Notes under the pieces: model-generated
Told to the model about the DNA's origin: nothing
The model's database searches: none
What the model saw: only the letters and a program-made list of their open reading frames with translations
Translations under genes and position numbers: made by a program
Source: CAZWBR01 sp964404205
GTDB taxonomy: Bacteria; Bacteroidota; Bacteroidia; Bacteroidales; Prolixibacteraceae
NCBI GenBank assembly: GCA_964404205.1
Contig: CAYOJD010000046.1
Location: 1-22,030 of the forward strand
Length of the DNA: 22,030 bases
Direction of reading: 5' to 3'
Part shown: piece after piece, positions 1 through 7,833 of the stretch
How the letters are laid out: each line of letters starts with the position of its first letter
Numbering within the stretch: position 1 is the first letter of the stretch

Positions 1-640
1 TGGGATCATCTTCAGTCACCCTAAAATCGCCTCCAAAGTTGAGCCGTGCAATTTGTAGCCCCCAAGGCATCGAGAGAAATTGAGCGCTTTTCTGCTTGAT
101 TTGGATATTCGGCGAGTAGAGCACCAGACTGTTCACCTTATCGGGAAAATCAGCAGCCAGCATCAAAGCCAAAGTTCCACCGGTAGAAGTTCCAATAACA
201 ACTACTTTCTGACCCAGTTGACTTGCAATTATAAGCGCCTGTTTTGCAGATTCGTATAATCGATCGGGCGACATGTCGATTAACGGATTATCGGTTACCA
301 GTCCGTGCGAAGCGAGTCTGGCCAGATAGGCATTGGCTCCCAAAAGCTTCGGAACATTTTCGTTTACCGGATAGCCTTCGCGCCGACTGGCTGAAAACCC
401 ATGCAAATACAGAAATACATATTCAGTTGGCGTTTTCAAGGAATCGTTAGCCCAAACAATTTTGGCTTCGTTTCCCGGACGAACCTTTTCTGCTGCCTCT
501 ATCCGGGTTACATATTGTTCGACACTGCCACCAATGACCGGTAATTCTTTATTTAGCACCGGCTCGGCCATTCTCGGGCCCAACATCACCAGAACAATCA
601 GACCAAGAATGATAAACGCTGTAATTTTAAAGGCTTTCAT
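1..640 (-). CDS. Alpha/beta hydrolase, membrane-anchored, C-terminus off the window
   Basis: Partial gene: 213 residues are visible and the 3' end lies beyond the left edge. The N-terminus has a basic start followed by a hydrophobic segment (about residues 7-20), which suggests a membrane anchor or uncleaved signal. An HGF oxyanion-type motif is at 80-82 (YLHGFSASR) and the nucleophile elbow GTSTGG at 150-155 gives Ser152 as the probable catalytic serine. The acid and histidine of the triad would lie in the missing part. It belongs to the alpha/beta hydrolase fold (esterase/lipase-like); the substrate cannot be read from the sequence. The ATG at 638-640 is the natural start because it opens directly on the hydrophobic segment. 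It lies 81 bp downstream of the receiver-PPDK gene on the same strand, so cotranscription is possible. Confidence 0.85.
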   Translation of the reverse strand, partial: MKAFKITAFIILGLIVLVMLGPRMAEPVLNKELPVIGGSVEQYVTRIEAAEKVRPGNEAKIVWANDSLKTPTEYVFLYLHGFSASRREGYPVNENVPKLLGANAYLARLASHGLVTDNPLIDMSPDRLYESAKQALIIASQLGQKVVVIGTSTGGTLALMLAADFPDKVNSLVLYSPNIQIKQKSAQFLSMPWGLQIARLNFGGDFRVTEDDP

Positions 641-721
641 TTGTATCTTTTTGATATAATAACAACATAATCAATATAATTCTCCCTTTCAGCAAGCAAA
701 TTAATCTATCCGAACAACCAA

Positions 722-3709
722 TCAAACCGAACCTTCCCTGATGATAGCTGCCCTTTTGCGGCCATCCATATAGATTTCCAAATCGAAATTGAACCGGACA
801 TGTTTCACCCAGTTGCCCGAACGAACCAGTTGCTGCTGTTCCAGGTGTCCATATTTTAGAAATTCATCCCCATCGATATACGGGACAGAGAAATATCCGA
901 CATTCATTGAGGTGACATTATGGAAAAAATGGGACCCAAGTGAGCTGTCAAGCGGAAAATTGGGCAGTCCGATTTCGACAATTACTTTTGCATTATTGAT
1001 ATGTGCCCAGCGCACCGGTATGCCGGTAAACTCATCGCGTGTTCCCCAACGACCGGGACCAATCAGTACATATTTCAAATCTTCATCCCTCAACATGCGG
1101 TTGAACTCAAAAATTTCGGCTGCAATCTCTTTGGTTTTGGTACTGTCGAAGCGATCAATATCGACATATACCACATCTCTGATTCCTTTGATACTCCCAT
1201 TGCCCATCACTTTTTTCGATAAAAGCAAAAGTTGTGAATGATCTATGGAATCGAGGTCGATTTCAACATCATCTTCCCGCCGGATTAGTGGTTTTATCTG
1301 TAACAGATAGAATGTTGGCCAGCCGTTCTCTCCTTTACTCAGATCGAGTGCATACTCCATCTCGACAGGTGAACCCATGGCTTGCTTGAAAAGCTTCATC
1401 AACAACTGAATGGTATTGGCAAGCGGCACTTGTTTGTATTTCAAAATATTTTCGAAATTAACCACTTTGGGGCCATTGGGTTTTATACCCGGTTCCAATA
1501 TGTCATTCAGGTTGTCGTAAGTAGAGATACACTGATGCATCACCAGATTTTCGAGCGATTCGGTAACCGGATATTTTTGTATAGCAGCCAACTCTCCACC
1601 CTCTTCCAAATCAACTTCGCTGCGGGTGAGGTCTATCGCATAAAACTCCCGTTGGGTGTCGCGCAACAAATCGCCAACCGAACCAATGTTCAGCGCAGGA
1701 TATTTAGGACAGAAGCGAAATGCTTTCTCGCCGCCCGCTACGGCCTGTCCCAACCCGATTGCTGCCACTGCAAACCCATCGTCGGGCTGCATATACGAGT
1801 AAGGATAATAGTTGTATGATTGCGCTACCCCACTGATATCGCTGTAAAATTTTCCTTTATGCTCGTGCCCTACCACCGGCTGAATGATTACAGCCATCTT
1901 TTCCTCTTCAATTTTATAATTGATAGCCCTGAAATAGGCACGCGCATCGTCGCTAAACACCGAAGCATAAATCAGTTTGACACAACTGACCAGCTGCTCG
2001 AAGCGGACCACTTCATCGGGATGATTGTTGGGCACCAGATAAGTGGCATAAACTCCTGAAAACGGCCGAAGCAACGAATCTTCGAAAAGTCCCGACGACC
2101 GAATAGCCAAAGGTCCTTTTACGCGTTGCGCATATTGCAGCAAGCGTTCCTTTACCGAGAGGCTCAGATCGGCTTTCATAAAAGCCTTTTTCAGCAATTG
2201 GAAATCGGTCTGGTGATAGGCCAATCCAAAGAGGTTGTTTGTTTCAAGAAACTTATCGAATTCGATGGCCCCAATCACGGCAGTAGCAGGCATACGGATA
2301 TTGATTCCCGGCATGATGGCTTTCATATCGATATTCTCGAGCAGATTGCACATAAAAGCCAAACCTCTGCCCTTTCCTCCGAGCGAGCCGAGCCCCATGC
2401 GTACGATGTAACGGTTTCCCGAAATAAGTAAGGGATCGAAATTGATAATTCGTCCGCGGTTTTTCTTTTCACGCACATCGGCAAACACCTTCAGGCAGAA
2501 GTCGCGAATCTTGGCCGGGTTATCGAAATCCTCTGCCCGATAAGGAATCAGCTTTTCGGCCATATTGATTTCGCCACGGGCCATCAGCCAGGTCGAGAAA
2601 GAATTTCGCTGTCCGTGGTAAACCAACGATTCTTCGGGTACTTTGGCAATCAAATCTTCAAACTCGTGCATATTACGGGCCACCGCAATTTTTTTCCCAT
2701 TCTGATCTTTGAAAACGAAATCGCCAAAGCCCAGTTTTGTATTGATAAAGTCGTTGATGTCGTGAGAAAGGGTATCGGAGTTTTTATTGATAAAACCGGC
2801 TCCAATTGTTTCAGCCCTGCGCGCATTGTCAACATCGTGCGATTGCAACAACAGCGGGATTGGATATTCGAGTGTCTTTTTCACATACTTAAGCAACTCG
2901 ATACCGGCATCCTCATCATCACTGCCATCGTGCAAAAACTTTACATCAGAGATAACGCAGAGCAGGTATTCTTTATAATTATTGATAATATCAACCGCCC
3001 CTTCGTAGGTACTGACCAGCAAAACCTTGGGGCGTGCCCTGTACTTAAAAATCTTGTGCAGCTCATCAATCGAATCATCCGAGACCAACGCCTGCGTTTG
3101 CGTCATCACACTGGCAAAAAGCAACGGCAAATAACGCGAGTAATATTCAATTGAGTCTTCGACCAAAAGCACAATACGAACGCCGCCCAACGCAGTATCT
3201 TTAGCCACATTGCGCTTATCCTCGATATACTTAATCATGGCCAGAAAGACATTGGAATTGCCGTTCCAGACAAATACGCGGTCGATGGACGGCATCTTTA
3301 ATGCTGCATTACGAAAAAAACCAAGGTCGTTGTTGTTGTTTACCAACAGAAGAATTGGAATTCTCGGCTTAAACTCATGTACCTCTTCTGCAATTTTAAG
3401 TGGCATCTCTTTATCGAGGCCTGCCATTATAATGATTAAATCGAAATGGCGGGTATTGAGCATCTTCACTACATCCTCGGGGGTGTTGACACTGGTAAAC
3501 CTTGGTGCAGCGTAAAGGTTTAACTGCAGGTATTCGCCAAAGATTTTATCCGAAAACTGGCCCTCGCGCTCAATCGAGTACGAATCGTACAACGTGGCAA
3601 AGAGCATCACCTCTTTGACTTTGTTGGGCATCAGTTCCTGAAAAATATCGCGATCTGTTTTACGGCGTTTATAGATTGATGATATGGAGATATTTTCAAA
3701 TTTTTCCAT
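722..3709 (-). CDS. Receiver-domain / PPDK-type ATP-grasp fusion protein (PEP/pyruvate-binding domain protein)
   Basis: The product is 995 residues from the ATG at 3707-3709; a GTG four codons upstream (3721) is possible but less likely. Residues about 1-165 look like a degenerate receiver fold. Residues about 177-325 look like a second receiver with the key positions in place: Glu184-Asp185, Asp255 as phosphoacceptor, Ser290 and Lys309. Residues about 434-810 match the nucleotide-binding (PPDK_N) domain of PEP synthase and pyruvate phosphate dikinase: GGKGRG at 444-449, RSSGLFED at 537-544 and LLQIKPL near 802-808. The central phosphohistidine domain (GGxTSHxA) and the C-terminal PEP-binding barrel are not present. 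Instead there is an unassigned C-terminal region (about 845-995) with GPGRWGTRDEF at 884-894. Databases often call this family phosphoenolpyruvate synthase, but it cannot carry out that full reaction as built. A kinase or sensor role is inference. Confidence 0.82.
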   Translation of the reverse strand: MEKFENISISSIYKRRKTDRDIFQELMPNKVKEVMLFATLYDSYSIEREGQFSDKIFGEYLQLNLYAAPRFTSVNTPEDVVKMLNTRHFDLIIIMAGLDKEMPLKIAEEVHEFKPRIPILLLVNNNNDLGFFRNAALKMPSIDRVFVWNGNSNVFLAMIKYIEDKRNVAKDTALGGVRIVLLVEDSIEYYSRYLPLLFASVMTQTQALVSDDSIDELHKIFKYRARPKVLLVSTYEGAVDIINNYKEYLLCVISDVKFLHDGSDDEDAGIELLKYVKKTLEYPIPLLLQSHDVDNARRAETIGAGFINKNSDTLSHDINDFINTKLGFGDFVFKDQNGKKIAVARNMHEFEDLIAKVPEESLVYHGQRNSFSTWLMARGEINMAEKLIPYRAEDFDNPAKIRDFCLKVFADVREKKNRGRIINFDPLLISGNRYIVRMGLGSLGGKGRGLAFMCNLLENIDMKAIMPGINIRMPATAVIGAIEFDKFLETNNLFGLAYHQTDFQLLKKAFMKADLSLSVKERLLQYAQRVKGPLAIRSSGLFEDSLLRPFSGVYATYLVPNNHPDEVVRFEQLVSCVKLIYASVFSDDARAYFRAINYKIEEEKMAVIIQPVVGHEHKGKFYSDISGVAQSYNYYPYSYMQPDDGFAVAAIGLGQAVAGGEKAFRFCPKYPALNIGSVGDLLRDTQREFYAIDLTRSEVDLEEGGELAAIQKYPVTESLENLVMHQCISTYDNLNDILEPGIKPNGPKVVNFENILKYKQVPLANTIQLLMKLFKQAMGSPVEMEYALDLSKGENGWPTFYLLQIKPLIRREDDVEIDLDSIDHSQLLLLSKKVMGNGSIKGIRDVVYVDIDRFDSTKTKEIAAEIFEFNRMLRDEDLKYVLIGPGRWGTRDEFTGIPVRWAHINNAKVIVEIGLPNFPLDSSLGSHFFHNVTSMNVGYFSVPYIDGDEFLKYGHLEQQQLVRSGNWVKHVRFNFDLEIYMDGRKRAAIIREGSV

Positions 3710-3768
3710 GATAGCCTGCACTCTAATTTTTGGTTGTTGAAAGGTAAAAAAAATTCAGAAACAACAGG

Positions 3769-3878
3769 AACTTTGTGCATGGCTTCCCAAACAAAAAGCG
3801 GAGGCATGTAAGTACTGATTTTGCTTCCCCAAACAAAAAGTGAAGGCATGAACTTTGTACATGGCTTGCCCAACCAAA
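3769..3878. repeat. Three imperfect ~41-bp tandem repeats, one with a hairpin
   Basis: Copy 1 is 3769-3808, copy 2 about 3809-3850 (its first third is diverged) and copy 3 is 3851-3878 (truncated). Shared blocks are AACTTTGTRCATGGCTT and CCAAACAAAAAG followed by GGCATG. In copy 1, arms 3778-3788 and 3798-3808 can form 9 of 11 pairs around a loop of AAACAAAAA. The repeats lie 60-170 bp upstream of the receiver-PPDK start, so they may fall in its leader or promoter. Confidence 0.7.
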
Positions 3879-4004
3879 ATTCAACTATTTCTTGTTATTG
3901 CTGAAGAATAGTTCGTTTTTATTAAGTACTTTTTAGCTATTTGCCAATAATTAATTGATTTTTAAATGCTTTTATATTTTCGCATTACCTTTCCCAGACA
4001 AGAA

Positions 4005-4041
4005 ACAGAAACCCCCGACCAACTTGATCGGGGGTTTCTGT
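4005..4041 (-). terminator. Terminator of the korA-korB operon
   Basis: A perfect 14-bp stem (4005-4018 pairing with 4028-4041), rich in G:C at its core (CCCCCGA/TCGGGGG), has a 9-nt loop. It sits 20 bp after the korB stop codon. The U-tract on the minus strand is weak (TTCTT), but stem strength and position fit a terminator for korB. Confidence 0.8.
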
Positions 4042-4061
4042 GTTTTATGGGTTTCTGACCG

Positions 4062-5078
4062 TTACGATACCACCCAGGTATTTCCACTGATCAACAGGTC
4101 ATCGACACATTTAATTTTCGATTTCGATTGGACATCAGCAATCTGCGCCTCCATCGCCAAATCGTAAACAGGAGCTTCAACTGCACGAATAATACCCATT
4201 GCCACAGGCAAATCGGGTAATTTCATATTGATAAGCAACTGATGAATAAAACCATTGGGTTCGGTAGCATCGTGAATCAAAATATCCTTCATCGACACTC
4301 CGTTTTCGCCAATCTTTACCGCCTTCAGGTTTCCTTTTTCAAAAATTAACCCTTTGTCGTGGTTAAAACCAAAAATCATTGGTTTACCGTGTTCCAAAAA
4401 TATCTGACGCTCATCGCGCATCTTTGGGTCAGCAATTTCAGCATGAATGCCGTCATTGAAAATGACACAATTCTGCAACACCTCGACTACCGATGTTCCT
4501 TTGTGCGCGGCAGCCAGTTCAAAAACTTCCTGCGAATGTTTGATATTGTTGTCCACCACACGAGCAAAGAAATTTCCTCCGGCGCCAAGAACTAACTGAC
4601 CGGGCACGAATGGATTCTCGATTGTACCGGCAGGCGATGTTTTGGTAACGAAACCACGGTCGGTTGTAGGCGAATATTGCCCTTTGGTCAACCCGTATAT
4701 TTTATTGTTGAAAAGAATGATATTCAGGTCTATGTTACGACGGATGGTATGAATAAAGTGGTTTCCTCCGATGGCCAATGCATCGCCGTCGCCGGTTATT
4801 TCCCAAACACAGAGCTTTGGGTTGGCACATTTCACGCCCGATGCAACTGCTGCTGCACGGCCGTGAATGGTATGAAAACCATAGGTGCTCATGTAGTAAG
4901 GGAACCTCGACGAACACCCAATTCCCGAAATCACAGCAAAGTCCTTTTGCAGGATACCCAGATTGGCCATAGCCTTTTGAATGGCATTCAGTACAGCGTG
5001 GTCACCACAACCGGGGCACCAGCGTACTTCGGCTTCACTTTTGAAATCTTTCAATGTATATTCCACTATTTCTGACAT
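4062..5078 (-). CDS. korB: 2-oxoacid:ferredoxin oxidoreductase, beta subunit (2-oxoglutarate type likely)
   Basis: This is the thiamine diphosphate-binding beta subunit, 338 residues, of a cytoplasmic enzyme that decarboxylates a 2-oxoacid to the acyl-CoA and passes electrons to ferredoxin. The N-terminal WCPGCGDH motif (20-27) and the GDGD...NN pattern (96-99, 124-125) are the ThDP/Mg-binding signature. Cys21, Cys24, Cys55 and Cys204 are candidate ligands for the [4Fe-4S] cluster of this family. The start codon is only 2 bp after the korA stop, so the two are translated from one mRNA. The two-subunit form, with the gamma domain fused to alpha, matches KorAB of Bacteroidota and actinobacteria, where 2-oxoglutarate is the usual substrate. 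Pyruvate or branched-chain oxoacids cannot be excluded from sequence alone. Confidence 0.93.
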   Translation of the reverse strand: MSEIVEYTLKDFKSEAEVRWCPGCGDHAVLNAIQKAMANLGILQKDFAVISGIGCSSRFPYYMSTYGFHTIHGRAAAVASGVKCANPKLCVWEITGDGDALAIGGNHFIHTIRRNIDLNIILFNNKIYGLTKGQYSPTTDRGFVTKTSPAGTIENPFVPGQLVLGAGGNFFARVVDNNIKHSQEVFELAAAHKGTSVVEVLQNCVIFNDGIHAEIADPKMRDERQIFLEHGKPMIFGFNHDKGLIFEKGNLKAVKIGENGVSMKDILIHDATEPNGFIHQLLINMKLPDLPVAMGIIRAVEAPVYDLAMEAQIADVQSKSKIKCVDDLLISGNTWVVS

Positions 5079-5080
5079 GG

Positions 5081-6922
5081 CTATTCCTTTATAAGTTTTT
5101 CAAAATTATGGGTCAACTCCTGAACCGTAAAGGGTAATCCCTGAATTTTATTGTACTGATGATAACTGAAACCGGGTACTTTATCGCGCAAATAACTGGC
5201 AAACTGTCCGAGGTTCAGTTCGCAAACCACAATCTTTTTGAACCGGCCAAACACTTCGTCAACATTGGTTGGAAGTGGTTTGATATAGCTGAAGTGGGCC
5301 AGCCCTATTTTGAACCCCCTGCCTTTCATCTCCCTGACGGCAGTCTCGAGATGGCCGAGGGTGCCGCCCCAGCCAACCACCAGCAAATCGCCTTCGGGTT
5401 CGCCATATACGTTAAGGTTGGGAACCATATCGGCAACACGGGCAACTTTCTCTTCGCGGATACGCACCATCCTTTCATGGTTGGCAGGATCGTGACTTAC
5501 GCCTCCGGCCATATCCTTTTCCAACCCACCGATACGGTGTTGGAAGCCGTCCATTCCCGGGAAGGCCCAATCGCGGGCCAGAGTGGCCTCATCGCGTTTA
5601 TATGGTTTGAAAACCGATGGATCAGTTGCAATTCTTGGCGTTATAGCTGGCATATCTTTCATCGAAGGGATTTTCCATGGTTCCGATCCATTTCCCAAGA
5701 AACCATCGGTAAGCAATACCACAGGGACCATCCGCTCGAGTGCGATTTTAGCCGAAACAAATGCATAGTCGAAACAATTCGATGGTGTCGATGCAGCAAT
5801 AACCACTACCGGACTTTCACCGTTACGACCATACAGGGTTTGCAATAAGTCCGACTGTTCAGTTTTGGTAGGCAACCCGGTCGACGGGCCACCACGCTGT
5901 ACATTCACTACAACAATGGGCAATTCGGCCATCACGCTCAAACCCAATGCCTCCGATTTTAAGGCAAAACCGGGTCCCGATGTCGTTGTTACGGCTAAGT
6001 CACCTGCAAAAGCCGCCCCAATCGTGGTACAAATACCGGCAATCTCGTCTTCAGCCTGAAAACTCTTCACACCCAAATCTTTTCGCTCGGCCAATGCCTG
6101 CAAAATATCGGTTGCAGGGGTAATGGGGTAAGAGCCAATAAAAAGTTCCCGCCCGGCTTTTTCAGCAGCAGCCAGAAAACCCCATGCCGTTGCATGGTTG
6201 CCATTGATATTGCGGTAAGTCCCTTTTTCGATGGCCGCCGGATGGACAATATATTGTGGTGTCATATGCTGCAGGTTCATACCGTAGTTGTATCCGGCAT
6301 GAAGCACACGCATATTGGTTTCGACAACAATCTCTTTTTTACCAAATTTCTTTTGGATATATGCTTCTATATAACCCAACGGACGGTTAAAAATCCAGCA
6401 AACCAAACCCAGTGCAAACATATTTTTGCTCCGCAACACGCTTTTGTTGTCAATTTCCAGATCCTTCAACGCCTCTTTGGTCAGGCTGGTAATTGGAACC
6501 GGCACCTTGAAATAATCTTCCAGGTTTAGCTCTTTAAACGGATCGTTGGTTGCAAATTTGGCCTTTTCGAAATTTTTCTCATTAAAACTGTCTACATCGA
6601 AAAGGATGGTGCCCCCTGGCATCATAAATTTGGCATTGGCTTTCACGGCAGCGGGGTTCATGGCCACCAGCACATGGGCGTAATCGCCCGGAGTACTGAT
6701 TTTTTTTGTCCCAAACTGAATCTGAAAACCCGAAACACCACCAACAGTTCCTTGCGGCGCCCTAATTTCGGACGGGTAATCGGGGAAGGTCGAAATATCG
6801 TTTCCCAATAATGCCGAAGTATCGGAAAAGAGGGTACCGGTAAGCTGCATTCCATCGCCCGAATCGCCCGAAAACCGGATAGCCACCTCATCGAGTTCAA
6901 TCACTTTTCTTTCGATTGTCAT
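5081..6922 (-). CDS. korA: 2-oxoacid:ferredoxin oxidoreductase, fused gamma-alpha subunit
   Basis: This 613-residue subunit forms the enzyme with KorB. Residues about 10-200 are the gamma domain, with GDSGDG at 19-24. Residues about 240-613 are the alpha (pyrimidine-binding) domain, with YPITPATD at 265-272, the AEDE segment at 290-293 containing the conserved acid, TTSGPG at 313-318 and QRGGPSTGLPT at 342-352. The length and domain order are the usual ones for a fused KorA. It is the first gene of a korAB operon whose promoter lies in the 214-bp divergent gap shared with the carbonic anhydrase gene. In anaerobic Bacteroidota this complex supplies or uses reduced ferredoxin at the 2-oxoglutarate step and can run reductively. 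Confidence 0.93.
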   Translation of the reverse strand: MTIERKVIELDEVAIRFSGDSGDGMQLTGTLFSDTSALLGNDISTFPDYPSEIRAPQGTVGGVSGFQIQFGTKKISTPGDYAHVLVAMNPAAVKANAKFMMPGGTILFDVDSFNEKNFEKAKFATNDPFKELNLEDYFKVPVPITSLTKEALKDLEIDNKSVLRSKNMFALGLVCWIFNRPLGYIEAYIQKKFGKKEIVVETNMRVLHAGYNYGMNLQHMTPQYIVHPAAIEKGTYRNINGNHATAWGFLAAAEKAGRELFIGSYPITPATDILQALAERKDLGVKSFQAEDEIAGICTTIGAAFAGDLAVTTTSGPGFALKSEALGLSVMAELPIVVVNVQRGGPSTGLPTKTEQSDLLQTLYGRNGESPVVVIAASTPSNCFDYAFVSAKIALERMVPVVLLTDGFLGNGSEPWKIPSMKDMPAITPRIATDPSVFKPYKRDEATLARDWAFPGMDGFQHRIGGLEKDMAGGVSHDPANHERMVRIREEKVARVADMVPNLNVYGEPEGDLLVVGWGGTLGHLETAVREMKGRGFKIGLAHFSYIKPLPTNVDEVFGRFKKIVVCELNLGQFASYLRDKVPGFSYHQYNKIQGLPFTVQELTHNFEKLIKE

Positions 6923-6959
6923 GATGATATCAAATAATAAAATTCATAAGTCTTGCTTA

Positions 6960-6967
6960 CAAAAATA
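6960..6967 (-). promoter_or_regulatory. Candidate -7 promoter box of korAB
   Basis: The minus strand reads TATTTTTG, an exact match to the Bacteroidota -7 consensus TAnnTTTG. It would start transcription about 30 nt upstream of the korA ATG. A clear -33 TTTG element at the usual spacing is not visible. Confidence 0.35.
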
Positions 6968-7103
6968 AACATTGCAAGCTAAAATCTTTACATTTTATAA
7001 TTTTCAGAAGCCAAAAAGATTTAATTTAATATTAAGAAAACATTGCTGCGTCTCATAGCAAACGGGTTGTCAATCTGGTCTCGAAATTATTCGCCGATAT
7101 TAC

Positions 7104-7111
7104 TAATTTTG
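7104..7111 (+). promoter_or_regulatory. Candidate -7 promoter box of the gamma carbonic anhydrase gene
   Basis: TAATTTTG matches TAnnTTTG exactly and ends 25 bp before the ATG at 7137. No good -33 element is seen at the usual distance, so this rests on the -7 box and position only. Confidence 0.33.
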
Positions 7112-7136
7112 ATGTACAAATTAAAATACATTCGAC

Positions 7137-7661
7137 ATGGCAATCATAAAATCGCTTTTGGGAAAAACCCCGGTTTTGGGAGAAAACTGTTATCTGGCCG
7201 AAAATGCCGTACTGATTGGTGATACCACATTGGGCGACAATTGCAGCGTATGGTTTGGGGCAGTGCTTCGTGGCGATGTTCATTACATCAAAATCGGCAA
7301 TAATGTCAATATTCAGGATAACGCCGTTATTCACGCCACCTATCAGAAATCGCCCACCAATATTGGCAATAATGTTTCAATAGCCCACGGCGCCATTGTG
7401 CATGGCTGCACCATTCACGATAATGTACTGATTGGGATGAATGCTGTCGTACTCGACGATGCTATCATCCACAGCAATTCAATTGTTGCTGCCGGTGCAG
7501 TGGTAACCAAAGGGACAATTGTCGAATCGGGAAGCGTATGGGCCGGCTCACCTGCCAAAAAGATTAAAGAGATGAGCCCCGAGCTGCTTACCGGCGAAAT
7601 TCACCGCATAGCCAACAACTACCACAAATATTCGGGGTGGTACAAGGAGAATGAGGAATGA
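7137..7661 (+). CDS. Gamma-class carbonic anhydrase family protein (left-handed beta-helix)
   Basis: The product is 174 residues with the repeating hexapeptide pattern ([LIV]-G-x-x) of a left-handed parallel beta-helix. His66, His84 and His89 have the order and spacing of the three zinc ligands of the Cam/CamH family (two of them five residues apart). The family forms trimers with metal sites at subunit interfaces. Some members interconvert CO2 and bicarbonate; many homologues (YrdA/PaaY/CaiE-like) have no shown activity, so the reaction is not certain. The length is normal for the short form, which lacks the acidic loop of Methanosarcina Cam. It diverges from korAB; a link to CO2 handling by the oxidoreductase is possible but only inferred. 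Confidence 0.87.
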   Translation: MAIIKSLLGKTPVLGENCYLAENAVLIGDTTLGDNCSVWFGAVLRGDVHYIKIGNNVNIQDNAVIHATYQKSPTNIGNNVSIAHGAIVHGCTIHDNVLIGMNAVVLDDAIIHSNSIVAAGAVVTKGTIVESGSVWAGSPAKKIKEMSPELLTGEIHRIANNYHKYSGWYKENEE

Positions 7662-7833
7662 AGAATTATAAATGAGGGATAATTGGACTGGATGGAAATG
7701 GTAGCTGCTACTCTGCCTGTCGACTCACGAAGTGGTCATTCATGAGCTTTAATAATTATTCACTTATTAAATTTTAAGTATATTCGCCACCGGCATATAA
7801 CTTAATACAAACTATTTTAAAACAACTAACAAA

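Larger units (their letters stand above)
3710..4061. other. Intergenic region between the receiver-PPDK gene and korB
   Basis: This 352-bp gap holds a set of imperfect ~41-bp repeats (3769-3878), an AT-rich stretch (about 3885-3990) that probably contains the promoter of the leftward receiver-PPDK gene, and the terminator of korAB (4005-4041). I found no exact TAnnTTTG box on the minus strand here and no convincing small gene; the short reading frames overlap the repeats. Confidence 0.6.

Noticed and set aside
3710..3721. GTG start four codons upstream of the ATG of the receiver-PPDK gene
   Set aside because: An ATG is available at 3709 and the extra residues add nothing recognisable; it cannot be strictly excluded.
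3631..3873. Small protein encoded across the repeats
   Set aside because: Its sequence is only the translation of the repeat units and it overlaps the start of the receiver-PPDK gene in another frame.
4735..5075. Reading frames opposite or inside korB, and similar long antisense frames inside korA, bamA and the receiver-PPDK gene
   Set aside because: They overlap strongly supported genes, lack domain signatures and show composition expected from antisense of coding sequence.
7650..7690. AATGAGG-type heptad repeats at the end of the carbonic anhydrase gene
   Set aside because: Only three or four loose copies, partly inside the coding sequence; common simple purine-rich sequence, not enough for a repeat call.
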